From contig CAIIXF020000003.1 in the NCBI GenBank assembly GCA_903813345.2, forward strand, positions 16,074,931 to 16,134,930: a stretch of DNA of 60,000 nt, in the 5' to 3' direction. Position numbers and translations under genes: made by a program. Shown piece after piece: positions 30,104 to 42,942 of the stretch. Every line of letters starts with the position of its first letter. The first letter of the stretch is position 1. The DNA comes from Owenia fusiformis (lineage: Eukaryota; Annelida; Polychaeta; Sabellida; Oweniidae). The notes below the pieces were generated by a model. That model made no database searches. It was not told the origin of the DNA and saw only the letters and a list, made by a program, of their open reading frames with translations.

Positions 30104-32660
30104 TTGATTTATATATTGCTGTCACTAAATAATTATAGGTTTGACTTTTTAAGTCTATGTTACTTGAAGAATGCTCATATCTTTTATATGAAGCACAACA
30201 CCGCTACGCAGAATATGGCATATGCCCTCAACTCACGGGCAAGTCAAGCCACAAGGGCATCCAACCTGATTACAGGATTGATGGAAGATGCGAGTGTTAT
30301 AATTGATATTTATTTTATATATTTATATATGGATTTTATATTGCTATCACTAAATAATTATAGGTTTGATTTTTTAAGTTGCACCTGTCATGATTTTACA
30401 CTCCAAAAATGTCACATCAAGAATGCTCATAACTTTTAATTTCAGGTATTTTCAAAGGCCACTTCAAAACAGGAGAGAGACAACCTGGCTTCCCATATGA
30501 AGCACAACACCGCTACGCAGCATATGGCATATGCCCTCAACTCACGGGCAAGTCAAGCAACAAGGGCATCCAACCTGATTACAGGATTGATGGGAGATGC
30601 GAGTGTTATAATTGATATTCATTTTATATATTTATATATGGATTTTATATTGCTATCACTAAATAATTATAGGTTTGATTTTTTAAGTTGCACCTGTCAT
30701 GATTTTACACTCCAAAAATGTCACATCAAGAATGCTCATATCTTTTAATTTCAGGTATTTTCAAAGGCCACTTCGAAACAGGAGAGGGACAACCTGGCTT
30801 CCCATATGAAGCACAACACCGCTACGCAGAATATGGCATATGCCCTCAACTCACGGGCAGGTCAAGCCACAAGGGCATCGAACCTGATTACAGGATTGAT
30901 GGGAGATGCGAGTGTTATAATTGATATTTATTCTATATATTTATATATGGATTTTATATTGCTATCACTAAATAATTATAGGTTTGATTTTTTAAGTTGC
31001 ACCTGTCATGATTTTACACTCCAAAAATGTCACATCAAGAATGCTCATATCTTTTAATTTCAGGTATTTTCAAAGGCCACTTCAAAACAGGAGAGAGACA
31101 ACCTGGCTTCCCATATGAAGCACAACACCGCTATGCAGAATATGGCATATGCCCTCAACTCACGGGCAAGTCAAGCCACAAGGGCATCCAACCTGATTAC
31201 AGGATTGATGGGAGATGCGAGTGTTATAATTGATATTCATTTTATATATTTATATATGGATTTTTATATTGCTATCACTAATTAATTATAGGTTTGATTT
31301 TTTAAGTTGCACCTGTCATGATTTTACACTCCAAAAATGTCACATCAAGAATGCTCATATCTTTTAATTTCAGGTATTTTCAAAGGCCACTTCGAAACAG
31401 GAGAGAGACAACCTGGCTTCCCATATGAAGCACAACACCGCTACGCAGAATATGGCATATGCCCTCAAATCACGGGCAGGTCAAGCCACAAGGGCATCCA
31501 ACCTGATTACAGGATTGATGGGAGATGCGAGTGTTATAATTGATATTCATTTTATACATTTATATATGGATTGTTATATTGCTATCACTAAATAATTATA
31601 GGTTTGATTTTTTAAGTTGCACCTGTCATGATTTTACACGCCAAAAATGTCACATCAAGAATGCTCATATCTTTTAATTTCAGGTATTTTCAAAGGCCAC
31701 TTCAAAACAGGAGAGAGACAACCTGGCTTCCCATATGAAGCACAACACCGCTACGCAGAATATGGCATATGCCCTCAACTCACGGGCAAGTCAAGCCACA
31801 AGGGCATCCAACCTGATTACAGGATTGATGGGAGATGCGAGTGTTATAATTGATATTCATTTTATATATTTATATATGGATTTTTATATTGCTATCACTA
31901 AATAATTATAGGTTTGATTTTTTAAGTTGCACCTGTCATGATTTTACACTCCAAAAATGTCACATCAAGAATGCTCATATCTTTTAATTTCAGGTATTTT
32001 CAAAGGCCACTTCAAAACAGGAGAGAGACAACCTGGCTTCCCATATGAAGCACAACACAGCTACGCAGAATATGGCATATGCCCTCAACTCACGGGCAAG
32101 TCAAGCCACAAGGGCATCCAACCTGATTACAGGATTGATGGGAGATGCGAGTGTTATAATTGATATTCATTTTATATATTTATATATGGATTTTTATATT
32201 GCTATCACTAAATAATTATAGGTTTGATTTTTTAAGTTGCACCTGTCATGATTTTACCCTCCAAAAATGTCACATCAAGAATGCTCATATCTTTTAATTT
32301 CAGGTATTTTCAAAGGCCACTTCGAAACAGGAGAGAGACAACCTGGCTTCCCATATGGAGCACAAAACCGCTACGCAGAATATGGCATATGCCCTCAACT
32401 CACGGACAAGTCAAGCCACAAGGGCATCCAACCTGATTACAGGATTGATGGGAGATGCGAGTGTTATAATTGATATTCATTTCATATATTTATATATTGC
32501 TCTCACTAAATAATTATAGGTTCGACTTTTTAAGTCTGCACCTGTCATGATTTTACACTCCAAAAATGTCACTTCAAGAATGCTCATATCTTTTATTTTC
32601 AGGTATTTTCAAAGGCCATGGCTTCCGATATGAAGCATACCACCTCTACACAGAACATGA
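30104..32660 (+). repeat. ~310-bp tandem array, each unit with an acceptor and exon-like ORF
   Basis: Eight units with a 309-310-bp period. Each has a pyrimidine tract and TTTAATTTCAG/G acceptor (AG at about 30,445, 30,754, 31,064, 31,374, 31,684, 31,994, 32,304 and 32,604), then a coding stretch KQERDNLASHMKHNTATQNM, AYALNSRASQATRASNLITG and a stop after IIDI. The pattern LA-HM-H-x-T-x5-Y-L-x8-ATRAS resembles the C-terminal tail of tyrosine-recombinase-like proteins of animal mobile elements (inference). A second frame (GIFKGHF) is also open but is probably a shadow. Confidence 0.9.
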
Positions 32661-33028
32661 TATATGCCCTCAACTCACGGGCAAATTTTTATCTTTGAGG
32701 ATTTCTCAAAGCCAATGTGTATACTGACAGGCCCCTAACAATCTTAAGAGGGCAATAACTACCCCAATATTTGCCATCCACATTAATGTGTATAGGTCAG
32801 AGTCATTAACAACTTTGTTCGCAGGATAGAATTGTGCATAGAGAGAAGTGCCCACTTTGAGCATGTTTTGCAAAAGACTGTAGTTTTTGACACAATAGAC
32901 AGATTATCATCAAACTTTCAGAACAAAATTCACATTGAATGAACTAAATAATTCTAAAATGTCAAGGCAAAATACGCAAAATTGACTGAGTTATTAAACT
33001 TTCTTACGGTCCTGTTATTTTTGGACAC
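32661..33028. other. Non-coding stretch
   Basis: No gene. GGACACCCTGTAT at about 33,021-33,033 matches GGACACCCTGTA at 42,592, a phrase often seen at transposon ends, and may mark an element border. Confidence 0.4.
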
Positions 33029-33393
33029 CCTGTATATTATTGGGATATGTGAACGGAGGAATTGTGCCGTCGCAAGATATCATCGACTTACAACAGCACA
33101 GTGTTTCTGGATTTCCAAGCATTTCAACTGCTACGTTCAGAGATGATATCCCACTAACACCAGATGTGTGCATATTCCATCACATCGACGTTCTAGACAT
33201 AAACATTGTTGATACTCAAACTTTATGTTTGCGCAAAGATATATTCATGTCATTCTTAGACAATAGTACATGGATGCCTCGTGACATGTACTTTTGCATC
33301 AGACAGCAAAATCACTGGGGATGGTTTCCTATTTTTGATGTTAATAATTTCTTACAGTGTTTAAGCAGTGATGGCTATAAGACCTCCCACTAA
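33029..33393 (+). CDS. Unrecognised ORF, locus B
   Basis: Open for about 117 codons, ending with TAA after KTSH. Contains VPSQDIIDLQQHSVSGF, DIPLTPDVCIFHHIDVLDIN and FCIRQQNHWGWFPIFD. Composition is protein-like rather than repeat-like. No family recognised; it stands at the head of locus B, ahead of the two pieces of the WYR-family copy. Confidence 0.45.
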
Positions 33394-33517
33394 CAGACAC
33401 ATCACGATTGATTGACAATTTTAAAGTCATTATAGCAAACAAAGGTACGTAGTTCTCATTTAATGAAAATGTTAAATGTGAGATAGTTCAGTCTGCCAAA
33501 TCGTATGGAAGTTAAAA

Positions 33518-33973
33518 ATGAAATTCGCTGAGCCCATAAGATGTGCAAGTATATTTGGCATCATAACACAACTAATGGGGGCGCTAAGTCTTCATTGTTC
33601 CTACCTGATAAAAGTCTACGATGACGGCACAAGCACACACAGTGTGTTTAGAAATCCAACAGAAGTCTACACCAATGATTGGGAATTCAGTTTTGACAGA
33701 TGCAATGGGTTGCTGATCAGGATTTCACAGAGGAAAATTAACCTGGGTGAAGAACATCCAGCAGCGGTCCTGATTAGAATCATCGAAACTTTGTCCGGGC
33801 AGTGTAATCTACTTAAAGTGAAAGATGAAGAGGACAATATTGCCGCTAATGTTTTTTTTATAAAACTTTGGCAATCGATTGTATGTCTATTATTGTTAAC
33901 TAAAGGAATAAAGGTACAGTCTTATTGGGATCCCATTAAGGACTTAGAAAATTTCATGAAAACGCAATTATAG
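33518..33973 (+). pseudogene. WYR-family copy 0, N-terminal part (unrecognised family)
   Basis: 151 codons, open. FAEPIRCASIFGIITQLMGA and LHCSYLIKVYDDG align with FLEPVRYSRLMGLLLPLLGA and FDCSYIV of the tandem copies at 46.5-50.0 kb. Here the YDDG junction is continuous, whereas the tandem copies have a frame change at that place. It extends beyond the shared part with NLLKVKDEEDNIAANVFF. The C-terminal part lies 2.9 kb downstream (36,843). Confidence 0.55.
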
Positions 33974-35774
33974 ATTTTTGAAAAAAAAAGTTCAAAATAT
34001 TCTTGACTGATATGTGTATTTTTATTTTCTTGAAAAATATAGTGAATATTTTTGTAAAAAATATGATTTTTGGCCCATTTCTGTAACCATTCCCATCATG
34101 GCAGATTATTTGTGAAAGGAGTTGGGTAAACAAGGCCATTTTAAGCCCCACCTGATTTTCAAGTTTTCTCTTTATTTTATTAATCTATGTGATATATGTG
34201 TTTCAAAAATGTATGAAAATTTAGGTCAAGGTCATATTCCCCAGGTCAAGGTCAAATTAAAAAAAATCATTATTTTCTACCAAAATATACCTTTTTGGTT
34301 AAAATATCACAAATATCTGTAGGAATTTAGTCCCATAGAGGTTGGAATTACAATATATAGTAAATTGGCAATTTGCCAATAATGAGATATTTATATTAAT
34401 ATATTCCGCCCTTCCCACGCAACACTGAAAGAGAACAAAAGTACCTAAAATAATGAAAATACTTTATTATTTATAATTCATTTAAATTCAGAATGTACAT
34501 TTCATGATTTGACTCGTAAAGTAATGTTTATTTTTTATGAGAAATATGTCCTGCTTCCTGTTAGCGACATAGGTATGCTAAAAACCACACACTGAACACA
34601 CACACTATATATATTATAATTCAACATAATGATATTATTCAACATAATTTTAAAGCAACTATTAAGTTTATTATCAATCATTCTGATGTCTAGGAAACAG
34701 TAAGTACAGATAACGGAGATAATCACTTCTTGGAGATCACCTAAAAGGTGAAAAACATCTAAAATCTCAACACATTTCATCATTGGCTTGTTAATGAAAT
34801 AACAATGAAACATTTTCTGATTAGTTTTACTCATCATCACTTGAACTACCTGCTTCAGATGTTGTGCACATATAACCACTTGATGTTTCAGGTATTTTAG
34901 CATCTAGGAGAATTTACCTGCTTCCTACATATGCAGCATGAAATGAAAAGCATTTGGCCATTTTGAATAATCAACAAAAATGGCAGGCAAAATTTTCTAT
35001 AAAGTTCTAAAATTCACATCGAGCATAATAAGTCTCCATCAAAATTATTCTTTGCATGTAACAATATAACATTTATGTAACTAAAGAAGCACTTATTAGA
35101 GTGGAGACTTGTTATGCTCTATGTGAAAACACTCAAAGGATTACTACCTTCAGTGAATAAAAATGTCACCCAGACTCAGCATGAAATGTCCTTTCAAAGC
35201 TTTACTTAACTCTAAACTGTACATATTGTTTAAATCAATTGTATGTATGGATCAAATAAATATATATTTACATAATCCTGGACAGATAAATCAAAAACAT
35301 TCATTCATAGCTGAGTAAATTGGAATTCATCAAGAGGGTTGCAAAATATGTGAATTTTTTTCCTTTTTTGGCCCCCACCCTCTTTGAAGGTCTCCAGACA
35401 CCGTAACAATTTTTTCTAAATTTTTTTAAAAATACTACCCAAAAATATAGACTTCAATCTATGCATTTCTGATGTTTTTTTCTCCTATTCTTAAAAAAAG
35501 CTTTTTCACACTTCAATTGGGGCACTCTCTGTTGCTAGTTTACCCAACTCCTTTAGTGTTCTTTAGAAAATGTAGTAAATAAAGCCTTAAAAACAATTTT
35601 CAAGTATTATTTAAGTGAATTATGCATAATGTAATCCCTACTGAAATGTATCCAGCAGATTTATGTGTGATGATGCATGATATGTGGCATAAAAAGGAAT
35701 TATAATCCAGACCCCCATTATTTACCCTTCTCAATTGAATAGAACCATGGTTCATTGAAAGGACAAATTCACTG
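33974..35774. other. Non-coding stretch
   Basis: AT-rich. AGGTCAAGGTCA occurs twice (about 34,224 and 34,244). A minus-strand ORF at 34,535-34,903 has no supporting similarity. Confidence 0.5.
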
Positions 35775-35875
35775 TGAGCTATGTTCTCCACCACTTTTAT
35801 TTTTAGCTGTGCAAATCTAAAATTGAATTAGGCAACATTTTCAGTTGCAAAAAAAGTGGTGGAGAACATAGCTCA
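35775..35875. repeat. Perfect 24-bp inverted repeat (hairpin)
   Basis: 35,775-35,798 and 35,852-35,875 are exact reverse complements (arms begin TGAGCTATGTTCTCCACC), separated by 53 bp. It may be a short foldback element. No target duplication is evident. Confidence 0.85.
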
Positions 35876-36086
35876 TATAGTTTTTTGGACTTCTTTGGTA
35901 TTTTTTCTAAACATTTCTGCCACCATTTTGGATACAATGCCACCTATTTGGGAGTTGCCAGACATGAAGGCTATCAATTTTCAAAAGATTTCCTAGGTGA
36001 CTCTCTCCATGATGCCAAAGACTTGCCTTTATCCGAGGATAGTGATACTGACATGAAATAGTTTTAAAATAACAAAAATATCTGTT

Positions 36087-36314
36087 AGGGGTTGGGTCAA
36101 AATATCGATGTGAATTGAAAAACGTAATTAATTTCATTAGGGGAGGGGGTCAAACACTAATTTCATTAGGTGACGGACATTGATTTTCGTTTTCCTAGGA
36201 ATTTCAATTTTCAAAATTTTGGGTTTGTTACAAGGGGGAGGGGGGGGGGTGGTTTAGACCTAAATAAATTAATTACGTTTTTTTGATGGACATCGATATT
36301 TTGACCCGACCCCT
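36087..36314. mobile_element. Palindromic MITE, 228 bp
   Basis: The left arm AGGGGTTGGGTCAAAATATC through ACGTAATTAATTTCATTAGG is mirrored by the right arm, from CCTAAATAAATTAATTACGT to CCCGACCCCT. Arms of about 55 bp show a few mismatches. A G run lies at 36,236-36,250. No coding capacity. Confidence 0.85.
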
Positions 36315-36842
36315 TTGAAACTGTACATTCAACTTTCAGCAAGTGTACCTATTGGTACCCATAGAAATTCAATAAATACTAATATGTTGTATCAAAGCTT
36401 TAGAATATTAATATCAAATATATTACAATACAATATTTAGACAGTATACCAGTACATGTGTTTTGACTAAAAAAATTTCAAACATTTTCCTTGTGTTAAG
36501 TATGGTGAAGATACTACTCAAAGGCTATTAAGATACCTATTCCCCATGGAAATAAATGTAAAGTCAGGTTTAACTCATGATTTGATTTTATTTAGGTATG
36601 TTTAAGGAAATTACTTGATCATTAGATTGATTTTACCAACTTGACCTTTTTGCACCCAGTGACCTCATTGGCTCATCATTTGACCTAATTTTGAAATATT
36701 ATTGTGAAGTACATTTGTGAGGATACTCTAGATGCAAAATAAGTTTGATTCTGATGGGGGCAGAAAAGGGGGTCTGTTGGGACAGTACCTTTATGTATAA
36801 AAAAATGAAGAGGACATTAAAATTGTACACGTTTATACCTGT

Positions 36843-37160
36843 ATGAATTTTATCATGCTGAGGACTGCAATACATCTGGACACTTTGCTGCCTCCACAGT
36901 GGTACCGGGTTTTTACAGACGCTAACAACGATGTAGGCACGTTACATGAAGCCAGAGGGGCATCAAGATGTCCCGGTTTCTACTCTAAATTAGTTGTTAA
37001 ACCAACCGAAGCATCATGGAGCGGCACAAATTTAAACAACAGCTTACATGTCATAAAGGACTCATTAAACCAGGCAATGGTAAAAACATTTGTGAATATT
37101 AACAAATATATATTTGGAGCAGAGCTAAATGTTGCAAATATAAAGTTTATTTCGGTTTAA
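36843..37160 (+). pseudogene. WYR-family copy 0, C-terminal part
   Basis: 105 codons. MLRTAIHLDTLLPPQWYRVF and ASRCPGFYSKLVV align with MLRSPHHLEALLPAQWYRIL and AARCPAFYTSLSV of the tandem copies. The stretch after it (37,161-37,320) resembles their tail (DMNRVSVD next to DMTEVTID) but is broken by stops. Confidence 0.6.
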
Positions 37161-37320
37161 CAGAACAGGATGATGGAGAATATTTTGACATGAACCGTGT
37201 ATCTGTAGACCGTAATAAACCATTTCTTCACGAAAGATACTAGACCAGCGACCAGAGATTTTGGTAATTTCATTTGTTACGAATATATATGGGTCAGAGC
37301 TAACAATAAAAATTTGTACT

Positions 37321-37570
37321 TGCCGGTTAAGCCAGTCATTCACAATTTGTTATATGCAGCCTCGAGAGTATCACAAATATGTTTTCAATTATAAACTCCA
37401 AATAGCCTCTACAATGTGTTAGCTTGACCACAAAAACAATGGAATACTGATGATACTAATGCCCCGATAGGCAGAGGACTTGGTACCTTAGTCCTACAGC
37501 ATACAACAGCTAGCTGATGGTTGGGTGATAGATGGCATATATACATCCGACCCCAGGCCACCATGCATTT
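37321..37570. other. Non-coding stretch
   Basis: No gene recognised; it leads into the segmental duplications. Confidence 0.4.
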
Positions 37571-40500
37571 GTTGCAGCCAAGAAGACGACCCTTAAAAAG
37601 GTATTACAGTGACATGTATACATCTCAGATGTAAATATTTAAGAATTATAATTATAAATATTTATTGCAAGTTTTCGAAAAAAAATTTGAATTGCTATTC
37701 ATATTCTTTTTTCAGGTGAACTTGGTTTAAGTAAACAAAGATCTTATTGGAGAATGAGAATGCTGGAGCCTAAATATAGCTCAGGCTTATTGAATATATG
37801 AGGTGGTAAAACACTTGGAGTGAGTTGGAAGAAAAAGATGGTTTTGAGAAGAGGGTGTTAACAGAATTGTAAGCTGAGAGACATGATATGTATTTTGAAG
37901 GAGAAATATATGACTTACAACTAAATATTTGTCTCTGTTGTTTTCTGGAGGAAGCTAAGTAGAGTTTGAACAATTACAAACACACTTGACTGACATTTTA
38001 TATAATAACACTTTAGATCTTCAATTTAGAAATGAATCAATAAAATAACTATAATCAATTTAATTCAATTTTACATTCTACTTTTACATTTCATCATGTT
38101 TATCAGTATATACATTTTATTGGGTTTTATGAATCAATTGATCCAGACGGCGTAATATACCCAAGACCCAAGGCCATCCACATTTGTTATGTCAGTACGT
38201 TAGATACAGACATTCAGCAACACATTTTAATTTTACATTTTACTTTTACAATTACCTCAACTTTTTCATTAATGTACAGTTAGACCTGCAGCTTTAACAA
38301 TCGGAACATGTTTATGTAAATTGTTTTTGAAACCGATAAAATGCCATTTACTGCTTAAATGACAATTAAGTTGTATCAATATCAACAAATATTGTTTATA
38401 GGGTAGAGGATTGGGAACCTCAGTTTTACAGCACCCAATGGGTAGAATGTGGTTGGATGGTAGACAGTGTAATATACCAAAGACCCAAGGCCACCCACAT
38501 TTGTTATGTGCGGCCTAGAACACGATTAAGTTACGACTGTTAATTTCTCAGCTGGTGTAAGAGGAATGCAATTGCCTCTCCTATTTTCCGCTTGACCACT
38601 CTAATCAAGAGGGGATGTTGAATTGTATGACCTGTCAATACATATTATTGGAATGGCCATTAATAATATTTTGGCCATTTGAGACATCAGTACGTTAGAT
38701 ACAGACATTCAGCAACACATTTTAATTTTACATTTTACTTCTACAATTACCTCAACTTTTTCATTTATGTGCAGCTAGACCTGCAGCTTGAACAATCGGA
38801 ACATGTTTATGTAAACTGTTTTTGAAACCGATAAAATGCCATTTACAGCTTAAATGACAATTAAGTTGTATCAATATCAACAAATATTGTTTATAGAGTA
38901 GAGAAGACGATCCTTAAAAAGGTAACATAGTGACTTGTATACATCTCAGATGGGAACCTCAATTTTACCCCACCAAACGGGTAGATGGCGGTTGGGTGGT
39001 CGACGGTATAATATACCAAACGCCCAAGGCCCCCCGCATTTGTTATGTGTGGCCTAGAAGATGATTCTTAAAAAGGTAACATAGTGACTTGTATACATCT
39101 CAGATGGAAATATGTAAAAATTATAATTATAAATATTTATTGCAAGTTTTTCAAAAAACATTTGAATTAATATTAATATTTTTTTCTTTTCATGTGAACA
39201 AAGTAATAGACTATGGACTATAGACATCAAAGCAACATATATGGCACAGCCAAACAGCCTCCGCAAGAAATTAACAGTCGAATGCCCTTGGACATTGTCA
39301 AAACACAGACAGTCCATATATGTCGCAGACTTTACAATTCAATTGAACTTATTTGTTTACATATTATCGGAATGGCTTTTAAATGATATTTTGCAATTTA
39401 AGATGTCAGTACGTTAGATACAGGCACTCAGCAACACATTTTAATTTTACATTCTACTTTTACATTTCATCATGTTTATCAGTATATACATTTTAATGGG
39501 GTTTATGAATCAATTGATCCAGAATAATAAAGAGTAAGTATTTTAAAAATAATTACGAGAGTATACATAATACTTAATAATTACATATATCTTAAACTGT
39601 TGTCATATAATTACCTCAACTTTTTCATTATTAATGTACAGCTAGACCTGTAGCTTTAACAATCGGAACATGTTTATGTAAACTGTTTTTGAAATCGATA
39701 AAATGCCATTTACTGATTAAATGACAATTAAGTTGTATCAATATCAACAAATATTGTTTATAGGGTAGAGGATTGGGAACCTCAAATTTACCCCGCCCAA
39801 CGGATAGCTGCTGGTTGGATGGTAGACGGTGTAATATACCCAAGACCCAAGGCCACCCACATTTGTTATGTGCGGCCTAGAACACGATTAAGTTACGACT
39901 GTTAATTCCTTAGCTGCCGTTAGAGGAACGCATTTGCCTCTCCTATTTTCAGCTTGACCACTCTAACCAAGAGGGGATGTTGAATTGTATGACCTGTCAA
40001 TAGATATTATCGGAATGGCAATTAATAATATTTTGGCCATTTGAGACGTCAGTACGTAAGATACAGACATTCAGCAACACATTTTAATTTTACATTTTAC
40101 AATTACTATTACCTCAACTTTTTCATTAATGTACAGCTAGACCTGCAGCTTTAACAATCGGAACATGTTTATGTAAACTGTTTTTGAAACCGATGAAATG
40201 CCATTTACTGCTTAAATGACAATTAAGTTGTATCAATATCAACAAATATTGTTTTTAGGGTAGAGGATTGGGAACCTCAATTTTACCCCACCAAACGGGT
40301 AGATGGCGGTTGGGTGGTCGGCGGTATAATATACCAAACGCCCAAGGCCCCCCGCATTTGTTATGTGTGGCCTAGAAGATGATTCTTAAAAAGGTAACAT
40401 AGTGACTTGTATACATCTCAGATGTAAATATGTAAAAATTATAATTATAAATATTTATTGCAAGTTTTCCAAAAAACATTTGAATTAATATTAATATTTT

Positions 40501-41300
40501 TTTCTTTTCATGTGAACAAAGTAATAGACTATGGACTATAGACATCAAAGCAACATATATGGCACAGCCAAACAGCCTCCGCAAGAAATTAACAGTCGAA
40601 TGCCCTTGAACATTGTCATATGTCGCAGACTTTACAATTCAATTGAACTTATTTGTTTACATATTATCGGAATGGCTTTTAAATGATAATTTGCAATTTA
40701 AGATGTCAGTGCGTTAGATACAGGCACTCAGCAACACATTTTAATTTTACATTCTACTTTTACATTTCATCATGTTTATCAGTATATACATTTTAATGGG
40801 GTTTATGAATCAATTGATCCAGAATAATAAAGAGTAAGTATTTTAAAAATAATTACGAGAGTATACATAATACTTAATAATTACATATATCTTAAACTGT
40901 TGTCATATAATTACCTCAACTTTTTCATTATTAATGTACAGCTAGACCTGTAGCTTTAACAATCGGAACATGTTTATGTAAACTGTTTTTGAAACCGATG
41001 AAATGCCATTTACTGCTTAAATGACAATTAAGTTGTATCAATATCAACAAATATTGTTTTTAGGGTAGAGGATTGGGAACCTCAATTTTACCCAACCAAA
41101 CGGGTAGATGGCGGTTGGGTGGTCGACGGTATAATATACCAAACGCCCAAGGCCCCCCGCATTTGTTATGTGTGGCCTAGAAGATGATTCTTAAAAAGGT
41201 AATATAGCGACTTGTATACAGCTCAGATGTAAATATGTAAGAATTATAATTATAAATATTTATTGCAAGTTTTCCAAAAAACATTTGAATTAATACTAAT
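37571..41300. repeat. Mosaic segmental duplications (~0.8-1.3 kb)
   Basis: The phrase CTTAAAAAGGTAACATAGTG with the following ACTTGTATACATCTCAGATG occurs near 37,590 (diverged), 38,910, 39,070, 40,385 and 41,190. CAGCAACACATTTTAATTTT, GTTGTATCAATATCAACAAA and CATTTGTTATGTGYGGCCTA recur with it. The block 39,060-39,780 is repeated at 40,375-41,070 almost unchanged. No gene is supported inside; the ORFs at 39,054 and 40,372 (minus) are duplicates of each other. Confidence 0.85.
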
Positions 41301-41313
41301 ATTCTTTTTTCAG

Positions 41314-41523
41314 GTTAACAAAGTAATAGACGTGCTAGAGTTGAGACCATGCGCGGGGTCCTCCAGCCAGCTCTGCGGAACTGTGGCCCTGCGGGACCAT
41401 GATTGTCGGGAAACAGCAGCTGCACTATCATTAAAATGTTATGAATTGCAGTTGGGGAAGAATGAGTTGAAACGAATAATTGCCAAACCATGTGCGAAGC
41501 AGATATTTCACTGTGAAAAGTGA
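41314..41523 (+). CDS. Candidate terminal exon after the duplications
   Basis: Acceptor TTCTTTTTTCAG, then 69 codons to TGA: VNKVIDVLELRPCAGSSSQL, CGTVALRDHDCRETAAALSL and CYELQLGKNELKRIIAKPC. GC content is clearly higher than in the flanks. The sequence replaces the TGTGAACAAAGTAATAGACT found after the other duplication copies, so it marks a junction. Seven cysteines; no family recognised. Confidence 0.4.
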   Translation, partial: VNKVIDVLELRPCAGSSSQLCGTVALRDHDCRETAAALSLKCYELQLGKNELKRIIAKPCAKQIFHCEK

Positions 41524-41627
41524 AATGAGTGAAGCATATAGGAACCCCAAACAACAAAGAAACCCATAAATCAAACAAATAGTCTAACTGAATACCTCAA
41601 ATTGGACAAAACCAGCTAAAAAGAATC

Positions 41628-41963
41628 ATGGAGGATAGTCAGAAATTCAAAATAGTTAGATGGCTCAAGGAAAATGAGGCATATATGGACCAAGAATCGC
41701 TGGGTTCGTTTAAAGAAGGCGAAAGTCTGACGGGACTCACATCGGACGAGATCCTGGATAATATTACCCAAGAAGGGGTGTCCAGGGCTGACGTGGATGA
41801 TATCTTCAAGATAGCGAATCTTGATGCCCAAAGCCAGGAGGACATGGTACGATTCGCGGCAGGCTTTCTTGCAACAAAATCAAGTTTGAGGTCAAACAAG
41901 CGTAAGAACCAGGATATAGAGAAAGGTGTAAAGAAAAGCAAAGATGACTCTCTTCAAGAGCAG
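41628..41963 (+). CDS. Charged orphan exon
   Basis: 112 codons from ATG, ending at donor GAGCAG/GTACTT. Helical and highly charged: MEDSQKFKIVRWLKENEAYM, LTSDEILDNITQEGV, ADVDDIFKIANLDAQ, then basic SNKRKNQDIEKGVKKSKDD, a likely nuclear-localisation segment. No downstream exon was recognised. Family unknown. Confidence 0.5.
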
Positions 41964-42927
41964 GTACTTACCATTTGTGCATAATTCTCATTCATTTCTG
42001 TTTATAGGCAACAGTTACCATATATTAATTATTTAAACCAGTTAAAGTAATTCATTTCAATATTTTTCATCAGATAAAATCCCGTTAAAATATTTGAAAG
42101 CAATATTTGATAGAAGTTCAACATAAAAGAGAGACTCGGCTGGAAGCCAAAGTGTCATCAGCAATCTGAGAGATGGACAGCTCAGCGGTTTTGTCAGGTC
42201 TTTGAATATCTGGTAAAGATATACTAAGAATGTTTAGATAATGTTGGGAAATACATAATACTGGATAACAGTAGTAATGTCAAATGACCAAATAATGTTA
42301 CATTACCAATCCTTGTGCTGTTGTGGTACATAATTTGATGTATAATAGGAACAGATGATGGATTGCCAAAATGATATCAGCAGGAAAACGAATTATAAAA
42401 AACATTTGTGACGTTGCTCCACATTCCCTGACTCCTGTAACCATAACAACCATAGCTTTTTCATTTTGAAACAATATGTCATGATAGCTGTAGGATAAAT
42501 TGTTATAATGTCAGTCTACAATCTGTAGCAATTTCATTTCACAACACGCTAATCTATTGAAATTAGAGCATTTGTATCTTGATTTACTTTCCGGACACCC
42601 TGTACTGTAATGGAAGGGTTTAAATTGTAATAATTGATGTTGATTGATGTGTAATGACTGAATCGTCGGTCTCAGGATGGAAAGCTGGACCAGTTTTCTA
42701 CTCTCTGAGATCAACGATTTAATCATCGGTTAATTTGGTTAACTAATTAACAGAATTTATGCAGACTATAAAAAGAAATGTTACATCAAATTATTTAGAT
42801 TTAAGATTTAAAACATTGAATATAAAAATTACTGTAGAAATCAAAGATGGAAAAAGACTAGAATAAAATGAATCAATAAGGAAATAGTGAATTTATGTAA
42901 CATTGTGTCATAATAAAAGACTAACAT
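41964..42927. other. Non-coding stretch, possible LTR
   Basis: No ORF. It contains TTTCCGGACACCCTGTA near 42,588 and ends with ACTAACA immediately before a primer-binding-site-like sequence, so part of it could be a retrotransposon LTR. No second LTR was found. Confidence 0.35.
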
Positions 42928-42942
42928 TGGTGGCAGCAGTGG
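42928..42942 (+). other. Primer-binding-site-like sequence
   Basis: TGGTGGCAGCAGTGG resembles the tRNA-complementary primer sites (TGGTGTCAGAAGTGG type) of Ty3-like elements, and CA precedes it as at an LTR end. Its position ahead of the locus B modules raises the possibility that a retroelement contributed the leader. Weak evidence. Confidence 0.3.

Noticed and set aside
34220-34260. Tandem AGGTCAAGGTCA nuclear-receptor-like half sites
   Set aside because: Two matches in AT-rich non-coding DNA with no nearby gene; simple-repeat origin is as likely.
34535-34903. 122-codon minus-strand ORF
   Set aside because: No recognisable similarity and no splice sites.
41314-41523. Minus-strand reading of the GC-rich segment as vector contamination
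   Set aside because: No recognisable polylinker or resistance sequence; kept as an unexplained exon-like segment instead.
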